Shown: piece by piece, positions 22,118 through 28,158 of the stretch
How positions within the stretch are numbered: the first letter of the stretch is position 1
How the letters are laid out: every line of letters begins with the position of its first letter
The notes under the pieces: model-generated
Database searches by the model: none
Seen by the model: only the letters and a program-made list of their open reading frames with translations
What the model was told of the DNA's origin: nothing
From: Elusimicrobia bacterium RIFCSPLOWO2_12_FULL_59_9
Lineage (GTDB): Bacteria; Elusimicrobiota; Elusimicrobia; O2-12-FULL-59-9
Direction of reading: 5' to 3'
Length of the DNA: 28,158 nt
Assembly (NCBI GenBank): GCA_001800185.1
Contig: MGUX01000136.1
Coordinates: 2,221 to 30,378, forward strand
Position numbers and translations under genes: made by a program

Positions 22118-23299
22118 ATGAAGGATAATAATTCCCGCATAGCTTTGGTTCACGACTTCCTTGTGCATGTTCGAGGCGGCGAAAAAACCTTCCTGGCTCT
22201 TCACGAGCTTTATCCCACTGCTCCGGTCTATGTCCTGGTTGCGAATCGGAACAAGGTGACGGAGCTCAACGGCATGGATATTCGGGAATCCTTTGTGGGA
22301 AAACTTCCCTTCGCGCGGCGCCACTTCCGAAGCTTCCTGCTGCTTTATCCCCTGGCCACGGAGAGTTTTGATCTTTCCACGTATGACCTCGTGATTAGCA
22401 GCTCGGCGTTGTTTGTCAAGAATGTTCGCGTCGGGCCCCGGACGTGCCACATCTGCTATTGCCATACGCCGAATCGCCATCTCTGGAATGACGCAGCCGA
22501 AGCTACCGCTCCAGAAGCGAACGCCCGGCTGGGGTCGCTCCTGCTACCCCCGGTACTCGACTATCTTAGACGCTGGGATGAATCGTGTTCGCACCGGGTG
22601 GATTATTTTGTTGCCAATTCCAAAACCACGGCGCTACGCATTGCCCGCTATTACGGCCGCACGGCGGAGGTGATCCACCCGCCGGTAGATGTTGATTTTT
22701 TTTCTCCTTCGAACGATTATCAAGACTACTTTCTCGTCGTGGCACACTTGGTGCCTTACAAGAGAGTGGACTTGGCGGTGTGGGCTTTCGCTTCCCTGCG
22801 GGACCGGCTGGTCATCGTCGGAAAGGGTCCGGAGTGGGGCCGACTGCACCACCTTGCGGGGCCGAACGTAACCTTTTTGGGGTCTGTTTCTCCCGAAAGG
22901 CTGCGCTCCCTCTACGAACGCTGTCGGGCCCTGATTGTTCCGACGCTCGAGGACTTTGGAATCGCCACGGTTGAGGCGCAGGCTTGCGGAAAACCCGTGA
23001 TCGCATATCGAGGTGGAGGTTCGACCGAGATTGTTCTCGAAGGACAAACCGGAGTTTTTTTCGAAGAACAGACCTGGGAGAGTCTTTTGGCAGCTCTGGA
23101 GCGGTTTAAGCAGATGCATTTCAATCCGCTGGACATACGAACCAACGCCGAACGATTTTCTAAGGACGTTTTTCGGGAACGAATTCGGACATTTGTAGAG
23201 GCTAAATTGGCGGAATTCCAGAACGGGCGGAACCGCAGGGGAGAGGGAAGGGGTCCAGCGCACCCTGCGATGCGACATCAGGGCGGGAGGGAACGGTGA
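22118..23299 (+). CDS. Family 4 glycosyltransferase (WbaZ-like)
   Basis: A 393-residue GT-B enzyme. It begins with IALVHDFLVHVRGGEKTFLALHELYP, and CHICYCHTPNRHLWND and YFVANSKTTALRIARYYGR resemble WbaZ/RfbZ-type mannosyltransferases. The donor site is in VIHPPVDVDFF, YFLVVAHLVPYKRVDLAVWAF, VTFLGSVSPERLRSLYERCRALIVPTLEDFGIATVEAQACGKPVIAYRGGGSTEIV, with the E-x7-E of GT4 around EDFGIATVE. The start has little ribosome-binding sequence; ATG 22118 is used because it begins the conserved fold. The last 25 or so residues are basic and unconserved. The stop overlaps the next gene's GTG (GTGA). A T8 run at 22696-22703 lies in frame but is probably ordinary. Confidence 0.88.
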   Translation: MKDNNSRIALVHDFLVHVRGGEKTFLALHELYPTAPVYVLVANRNKVTELNGMDIRESFVGKLPFARRHFRSFLLLYPLATESFDLSTYDLVISSSALFVKNVRVGPRTCHICYCHTPNRHLWNDAAEATAPEANARLGSLLLPPVLDYLRRWDESCSHRVDYFVANSKTTALRIARYYGRTAEVIHPPVDVDFFSPSNDYQDYFLVVAHLVPYKRVDLAVWAFASLRDRLVIVGKGPEWGRLHHLAGPNVTFLGSVSPERLRSLYERCRALIVPTLEDFGIATVEAQACGKPVIAYRGGGSTEIVLEGQTGVFFEEQTWESLLAALERFKQMHFNPLDIRTNAERFSKDVFRERIRTFVEAKLAEFQNGRNRRGEGRGPAHPAMRHQGGRER

Positions 23300-23907
23300 G
23301 CTTTACGGCGGAATACCTTGCGGAGGCAAGACAAATCCTGGAACAACTGGATCAGAACGCAATTGAACGCACCGTGGATCTGCTGGAAGCGGTTCGAACC
23401 CGGCAAGGGCGTATCTTCTTTCTGGGTGTCGGGGGCGGCGCCGCACACGCCTCGCATGCGGTCAATGATTTTCGGAAAATTGCCCTGATCGAGGCCTACA
23501 CCCCGACGGACAATGTCTCCGAACTCACCGCACGGATTAATGACGAAGGGTGGGACACCTGCTATCTAAATTGGTTGCGGGGGAGTCACCCGAATGGCAA
23601 GGATGCGATCTTCGTGTTTTCCGTCGGCGGAGGCGACCTGGAGCGCAACGTGAGTCGAAATCTTGTCCGGGCATTGCAATACGCAAAACAAGTCGGGGCG
23701 AGCGTTTGTGGTGTCGTGGGGCGAACGGGGGGATACACGGCACAGATCGCCGATGCGTGCATCCTGATTCCCGTAGTCAATCCCGCGAACGTCACCGCTC
23801 ACACGGAGGCCTTCCAAGCGTTGATGCTGCACCTGCTCATTTCCCATCCTCGGTTGAAGGTATCGGAGATGAAGTGGGAATCGTTGGATCGCCCGGGAGA
23901 ACACTGA
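23296..23907 (+). CDS. SIS-domain isomerase, sedoheptulose 7-phosphate isomerase-like (GmhA-like, divergent)
   Basis: A 203-residue single-SIS protein started by a GTG that overlaps the previous stop, with GGGAGGGAA upstream. Classic GmhA has GNGGSA and STSGNS phosphate loops; here they read GVGGGAAHASH (45-54) and FSVGGGDLERN (108-118). DFRKIALIEAYTPTDNVSELTARINDEGWDTCYLNWL and NPANVTAHTEAFQALMLHLLISHP match a SIS branch that I recognise beside sugar kinases and HAD phosphatases in glycan loci. GmhA converts sedoheptulose 7-phosphate to D-glycero-D-manno-heptose 7-phosphate, which would be the missing second step of the pathway whose other genes lie 10-20 kb upstream. Another ketose/aldose phosphate is possible because of the altered loops. 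Confidence 0.8.
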   Translation: MSFTAEYLAEARQILEQLDQNAIERTVDLLEAVRTRQGRIFFLGVGGGAAHASHAVNDFRKIALIEAYTPTDNVSELTARINDEGWDTCYLNWLRGSHPNGKDAIFVFSVGGGDLERNVSRNLVRALQYAKQVGASVCGVVGRTGGYTAQIADACILIPVVNPANVTAHTEAFQALMLHLLISHPRLKVSEMKWESLDRPGEH

Positions 23908-23924
23908 GGAGCCTGCATCACACC

Positions 23925-25481
23925 GTGGACGAAGAGCGAATCAAACATCGTGGAAGAGACTGGATTCTCGCGGCCTCCATGGCGAATCTTTGCCTGTTGA
24001 GAGTTTCTCTGATAATCTTTTCCGATTCTGCTCTGTTGCCCCGCTATTCCGCGCATTATTATGAGGCGATCCTAGGCAATATTGTTCTTTTGACCTTTGT
24101 TTGGTGGTCTCTGCTAAGATTAGGCCGCCGCGGGCACCAGCGTGGCTATTTGAAAGTTTTTCAAGCTACCCCTCTTCTTGCTCTCGCCATTACTGCCAAC
24201 AATATGCGCGATTTGGTCCCGGGTCCCATCCATGTCGGACTATTTATTCTTTATTTGGGAGCAAAGGGTTTTGTTGCGTTCTGCTTCCTATTGGGTATCT
24301 CCGTGCTGTACCTCGTATGGACACGGTTCCGTTCTTGTCTTGCACTCACAGAGTTCTTTTTCCTCATCGCTTCTCTGTGTATCGTGATAACAGTTGGAGC
24401 GTGTGTGTGGCATTTGAAGAGCAGGCCGGCGATGCTCGCGAATGCTTCCGCAAACCAAATGATTGAGCGAGTGGATGTTCCAAACCGTGTCGTGTGGCTT
24501 CTGTTCGATGGGCTGGATCAGCGCTTGTCGTTTGATGACCGGCCTGGCGGAATCACCCTGCCTGAGTTGGCGCGGCTTCGAAGTTCTGCCATCTACGCGA
24601 CAAATGCAATTCCACCGAGCACTGAAACCCGCCTCTCGATTCCGAGCCTGCTGACCGGCCGATTCGTTTCGGCGACGGACTTGGAGGAAGATCCTTTCCG
24701 GATAACGTTCCAAGATTGTGGGACCGCATCTCCGATGGACCAGGAAGAGACTCTTTTTTCAAAAGCTCGCCAGCGGGGGATTGCGACAGCCGTAGCCGGT
24801 TGGTACCTTCCGTATTGCCGCACATTCGGGAAAGATTTGACCGAGTGTGCGTGGGAACCCTTCTACGGTTCCTCGATCGAAGAAAACGGAACAGTCGATC
24901 AATTGATTCCGCTGCAACTCCGCACGATTTTGCCATCGGAGAGACATCGCAAGCATCTTGAGGCGTACTGGGCAATTCTTGAAAAGGCGAGACGGTTTAC
25001 CGTTGACAGCCGATTTGGTTTGGTCTATGTGCATTGGCCGATTCCTCATGGGCCTGGCATCTATGATCGCAGGAAGCGTCAATTCACTGTGGTCACGTGG
25101 CAGCGTTTGGAGGATTGGTATCTGGATAATCTCACCCTGGCAGACCAAACGATTGGGGAAATCCGGAGAGCAATGGAAAAGACTGGCGTCTGGGACAATA
25201 CAACCGTCCTGATTACGTCGGATCACAGTTGGACTCTCTCGAAAACCTTCGACGGGAAGGAAGATAGTCGGGTCCCTTTTCTTCTGAAGCTGCCGGGTCA
25301 GACCACGCCCGTCACCTATGAGGCTCGGTTCAACACCATTCTGATCCATGACCTTTTGCTCGAGATCCTGAGCGGCAGGTTGTCGAGCACCAGTGAGATC
25401 GTGCCATGGCTTGACCGGGACCGCTCCGCGGCACGAGCGCCGTGCACCCCGGGATCATTGCTCCCAAAGCCCGAAAAATAA
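23925..25481 (+). CDS. Membrane-anchored alkaline-phosphatase-superfamily (sulfatase-like) protein
   Basis: About 518 residues from GTG 23925 or 500 from ATG 23979; GAGGAG lies 13 bp before the GTG. The first 160 residues or so hold four to five membrane spans. The rest is a periplasmic alkaline-phosphatase-fold domain: VVWLLFDGLDQR (about 190) supplies the first metal aspartate, PSTETRLSIPSLLTGR (about 230) the threonine nucleophile position, HWPIPHGPG (about 370) and ITSDHSW (about 430) the later metal ligands. This layout resembles LPS and capsule phosphoethanolamine or phosphoglycerol transferases and membrane sulfatases, so modification of the polysaccharide on the periplasmic side is a fair inference. 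The donor and acceptor are unknown. It follows the SIS gene by 17 bp. Confidence 0.8.
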   Translation: MDEERIKHRGRDWILAASMANLCLLRVSLIIFSDSALLPRYSAHYYEAILGNIVLLTFVWWSLLRLGRRGHQRGYLKVFQATPLLALAITANNMRDLVPGPIHVGLFILYLGAKGFVAFCFLLGISVLYLVWTRFRSCLALTEFFFLIASLCIVITVGACVWHLKSRPAMLANASANQMIERVDVPNRVVWLLFDGLDQRLSFDDRPGGITLPELARLRSSAIYATNAIPPSTETRLSIPSLLTGRFVSATDLEEDPFRITFQDCGTASPMDQEETLFSKARQRGIATAVAGWYLPYCRTFGKDLTECAWEPFYGSSIEENGTVDQLIPLQLRTILPSERHRKHLEAYWAILEKARRFTVDSRFGLVYVHWPIPHGPGIYDRRKRQFTVVTWQRLEDWYLDNLTLADQTIGEIRRAMEKTGVWDNTTVLITSDHSWTLSKTFDGKEDSRVPFLLKLPGQTTPVTYEARFNTILIHDLLLEILSGRLSSTSEIVPWLDRDRSAARAPCTPGSLLPKPEK

Positions 25482-25593
25482 AAAGCAGACAGAGACCCCG
25501 GCAGCCTGCTAACATATGGGATTCGTACCGTGTGGGCGATGGGGGGCTGTTGACGAGCCCCTTCTGGAATCGGACGTAGGAAGAGTCAAGATT

Positions 25594-28104
25594 GTGGCGG
25601 CTCATCATCATCCAGTCAGGCTGACGTTTGTATCCGTTATTCTGGGTGTGTTGTGTCTCGGGTTGACGGGCGATCTGCCCGAGCCGCAATGGATGATCGT
25701 CGGAACCCGCTACGGGAATCAGGTTCTCGTTCCCAGCAATCAATTGCTGAACCCGGCCGGAGAACGGATCGAATTTCCCGGCCGACCCGTGGACATCGCT
25801 CTCAGCCCGAACAAAGACGTGCTGGCAGTGCTTCTCCCGACCACCGTGCGGTTTTTTACGGCCAGCGGGGAGCCCCTCCGGACCGTGCGATTGCAGATCG
25901 CTTCCTTTGCCGGCCTGGCCTTTACCCCGGACGGGATATGGATTGTCAGTTCCCAGCTAGGACCCGGGGGCAATCACTCCATTGCGATGGCCGACGTCAA
26001 AGGAGAATACGGGGTGGCGTACATGCCGGTGCCGCGCAACTCGGCTCCGACCGGAATCGCGTTGGACCGGGCTGGGGCAAACATCTATGTGGCCCTGAAC
26101 CGGATGAACACCCTGGGACGGTTGGAGATCGCTACCGGCGAAGTCGTGCAAACCGTTCCGGTCGGGATAGCTCCCTTCGGGGTTGCGATCACGCCGCAGG
26201 GAAACCGCTTGTTCGTCACTAACTGGGGAGGACGACGGCCGGAAGCCGGGGAACTCAGCGCAGGTTCGGCCGGCACGCGGGTGCTGATTGACGAACGCGG
26301 GGTGGCCAGCAGCGGCACGGTTTCCGTCATTGACGTGGCGAGTTTTCGGGTCCTTGCTGAAGTTCCGGTGGGTCTGCACCCCAGCGGCATTCAAATCAGT
26401 CCCGATGGCCGCCTCGCCGCCATCGCCAACGCCAACAGCGATTCCCTGACCCTGCTGGACACCGGCAGTCTCGAGGTCGTAGACACCATCTACCTCCCGG
26501 CCTTTCCTCAAGGATATATCGGCAGCACTCCCACCGCCGTCGCGTTCAGTCCAGGTGGCGAGTGGCTCTATGTGGCCTGCTCCGGCAACAACGCCGTGGC
26601 GGTGTTGGAACGACAGGGTCAGAGTTACGCCTTGCGCGGATTTGTTCCCACGGACTGGTATCCGGTCGCGCTGGCTGTCTCTCCGTCTTCGAAAGGAGAT
26701 ATGGTGCACGTCGCCAACTCCAAAGGAATTGGGTCGCGCAATGCCACCCGGCTGTTCCGTGTCTCCCAGGCGCTGGGGACGGTGAACATCTTTTCCGGCG
26801 GCACGGCCAGCATCGCGGAGCCGGATGCGGTGTCCTTTACCAATCACCCCTTCCAGAACGCCACCGCGCCAACCGACTCCCCGCAGAACCTGAAGGAACT
26901 GGGGATCGAGCACGTCTTCCTGATCATCAAGGAGAACCGAACGTACGATCAGGTATTCGGTGACCTCGGTCAGGGCAACGGAGACCCCAATTTAACGTTA
27001 TACGGCTGGCAAGTTACGCCGAACCAGCATGAACTGGCTCTTCAATTTGCCACACTGGATAATTTCTATACGAGCGGCGCGGTCAGCGCCGATGGACACC
27101 AGTGGCTCACCCAAGCGATGGTGACCGATTACATCGAGCGGGCCCATGCGGGCTATCCCCGAAGCTATCCGTTCGATGGCACGGATGCCTTGGCCTTTGC
27201 TCCCAGCGGGTTCCTTTGGAATAATGCCTATGGGTTTGGCCTCTCCGTCCGCATCTTCGGTGAGTTTACGGTGCCCGTCAGCCCCCAGACCCGGACTTGG
27301 GTCGAGTACCTCCGCGACAGCGAGGCTCCCGTCCGGCAGATTTCTGAACGCAGCCGTGGTTCCGGGGCTGTCTGGGATACATTCGTGGAGCCCGATTACC
27401 CTGCTTTCCGTCTTTACGTCCCCGACGTGTGGCGCGCGCGCGTGTTTCTTGACAAGTTTCAGGAGTATGTGCGGCAAGGCAATCTCCCAAACCTACTAAT
27501 TCTTCAACTGCCCACGGACCATACGGAGGGTACCGTGCCGCAAGCGGCCACGCCGGCTGCGATGGTGGCGGATAACGACCTGGCCACCGGCCGGATTGTG
27601 GAGGCCATTTCCCGAAGTCCGTACTGGCCCCGCAGCGCCATTTTCATTGTGGAAGACGACGCCCAGGATGGCGTGGATCATGTGGACGGGCATCGCACCG
27701 TGTGTCTGGTGGTCAGCCCCTACGTGCGCCGTGGTGTGGTAGACTCGACGCATTATAATCAGACGAGCGTTCTGCGGACGATTGAGGAGCTGTTGGGAAT
27801 GCCGCCGATGAACAAGTTTGATGCAGCCGCGCTCCCGATGCGTTCCCTTTTTGTCAAGGAACCCGATCTGCGACCGTTTCTGGCCCTCCCAAACCGGATC
27901 AGACTCGACACGCTGAATCCTCCTTTGACGGCTCTGAATGGAAGGGAACGGGCGGCGGCCCAGGACTCTCTGGCCATGAACTTTAAGTTGCCGGACGCTG
28001 CTCCGGAAGAGGTGTTGAACCGCATCCTATGGCATACGGCCCGCGGCTGGGATCTTCCTTATCCTCCCGTTCCGCACGGTCCGGACTGCCCGAAGGACGA
28101 CTGA
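25594..28104 (+). CDS. Secreted YVTN beta-propeller protein with C-terminal phosphoesterase domain
   Basis: An 836-residue protein from GTG 25594, which has AGGAAGAG 9 bp upstream and leads straight into a signal peptide (RLTFVSVILGVLCLGLTG); ATG 25516 would add 26 residues ahead of it. Residues 30-400 or so are propeller repeats (PVDIALSPN, PTGIALDRAGANIYVA, GIQISPDGRLAAIAN, TAVAFSPGGEWLYVACSGNNAV). A phosphoesterase/acid-phosphatase domain (PF04185) begins near 435: FLIIKENRTYDQVFGDLG, LPTDHTEGT and FIVEDDAQDGVDHVDGHRT carry its metal-binding residues, and SPYVRRG closes it. Such fusions are frequent in Acidobacteriota; the substrate is unknown. It is 112 bp past the preceding gene and may be unrelated to glycan assembly. 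The last 54 bp of the window contain no gene. Confidence 0.87.
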   Translation: MAAHHHPVRLTFVSVILGVLCLGLTGDLPEPQWMIVGTRYGNQVLVPSNQLLNPAGERIEFPGRPVDIALSPNKDVLAVLLPTTVRFFTASGEPLRTVRLQIASFAGLAFTPDGIWIVSSQLGPGGNHSIAMADVKGEYGVAYMPVPRNSAPTGIALDRAGANIYVALNRMNTLGRLEIATGEVVQTVPVGIAPFGVAITPQGNRLFVTNWGGRRPEAGELSAGSAGTRVLIDERGVASSGTVSVIDVASFRVLAEVPVGLHPSGIQISPDGRLAAIANANSDSLTLLDTGSLEVVDTIYLPAFPQGYIGSTPTAVAFSPGGEWLYVACSGNNAVAVLERQGQSYALRGFVPTDWYPVALAVSPSSKGDMVHVANSKGIGSRNATRLFRVSQALGTVNIFSGGTASIAEPDAVSFTNHPFQNATAPTDSPQNLKELGIEHVFLIIKENRTYDQVFGDLGQGNGDPNLTLYGWQVTPNQHELALQFATLDNFYTSGAVSADGHQWLTQAMVTDYIERAHAGYPRSYPFDGTDALAFAPSGFLWNNAYGFGLSVRIFGEFTVPVSPQTRTWVEYLRDSEAPVRQISERSRGSGAVWDTFVEPDYPAFRLYVPDVWRARVFLDKFQEYVRQGNLPNLLILQLPTDHTEGTVPQAATPAAMVADNDLATGRIVEAISRSPYWPRSAIFIVEDDAQDGVDHVDGHRTVCLVVSPYVRRGVVDSTHYNQTSVLRTIEELLGMPPMNKFDAAALPMRSLFVKEPDLRPFLALPNRIRLDTLNPPLTALNGRERAAAQDSLAMNFKLPDAAPEEVLNRILWHTARGWDLPYPPVPHGPDCPKDD

Positions 28105-28158
28105 TCCCAACCGGCGAAGGAATTCTCCAGAGATGTCAAATCGAGCCCCAATGTGGAA

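Noticed and set aside
22696..22703. T8 run in the GT4 gene (and a similar T8 near 18560) as phase-variation tracts
   Set aside because: T7-T8 runs occur several times in this window in Phe codons of ordinary genes, so they are not distinctive like the G10 tract.
23550..23924. N-terminal extension of the sulfatase-like protein overlapping the SIS isomerase gene
   Set aside because: The extension reads through the SIS gene in another frame and has the composition of a shadow; membrane spans begin only after 23940.

Overview
The window carries a polysaccharide biosynthesis locus of roughly 25 kb from a moderately high-GC bacterium. Acidobacteriota is the best guess. The partial minus-strand gene at the left edge encodes a surface protein whose 'RLIQFGGVLKD ... 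LYKEQQGG ... RVLLVSVPY' framework I know mainly from that phylum, and the YVTN-propeller/phosphoesterase fusion at the right edge is also common there. This placement is inference; there is no rRNA or marker gene in the window. From 1514 onward every supported gene is on the plus strand.

Layout. 1-449: 5' part of the surface protein (minus strand). 450-1513: mostly non-coding, holding a 165-bp mobile repeat (copy A). 1514-2680: nucleotidyltransferase-fold protein. 3035-3064: likely promoter for the main operon. 3159-7480: transaldolase, GHMP sugar kinase, HAD (GmhB-type) phosphatase and the membrane phosphoglycosyltransferase that starts glycan assembly. 7554-14492: a tightly packed run (gaps of 0-67 bp, several ATGA overlaps) of two sugar-phosphate nucleotidyltransferases, three extended SDR epimerases/dehydratases, a UDP-glucose-dehydrogenase-like protein lacking its catalytic cysteine, and a Gfo/Idh/MocA oxidoreductase. 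14494-14898: remnant of a MurJ/Wzx flippase. 14947-15111: repeat copy B. 15131-19529: a stretch that looks lower in GC, with a GT2 glycosyltransferase containing a G10 tract, a 43-codon ORF, a Wzy/WaaL-type polymerase or ligase, and an intact MurJ-type flippase. 19540-19868: two nested copies (C, D) of the repeat. 19884-28104: SAM methyltransferase, two GT4 glycosyltransferases, a GmhA-like SIS isomerase, a membrane alkaline-phosphatase-superfamily protein, and a secreted propeller/phosphoesterase.

How it fits together. Transaldolase, SIS isomerase, GHMP kinase, GmhB-type phosphatase and sugar nucleotidyltransferase form a coherent route from sedoheptulose 7-phosphate to an NDP-heptose (GDP-D-glycero-alpha-D-manno-heptose in characterised systems). 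The SDRs, the dehydrogenase-like protein and the Gfo/Idh/MocA protein could then tailor the sugar. The phosphoglycosyltransferase, three glycosyltransferases, flippase and polymerase/ligase give a Wzx/Wzy-style assembly line. No Wza/Wzc export genes are visible.

The most unusual content is a small family of transposase-less elements (164-165 bp, TIRs beginning GTAA/GTAT, 8-bp target duplications) caught in four insertions, one nested in another. The possible phase-variable glycosyltransferase and the cysteine-less dehydrogenase are the next most interesting.
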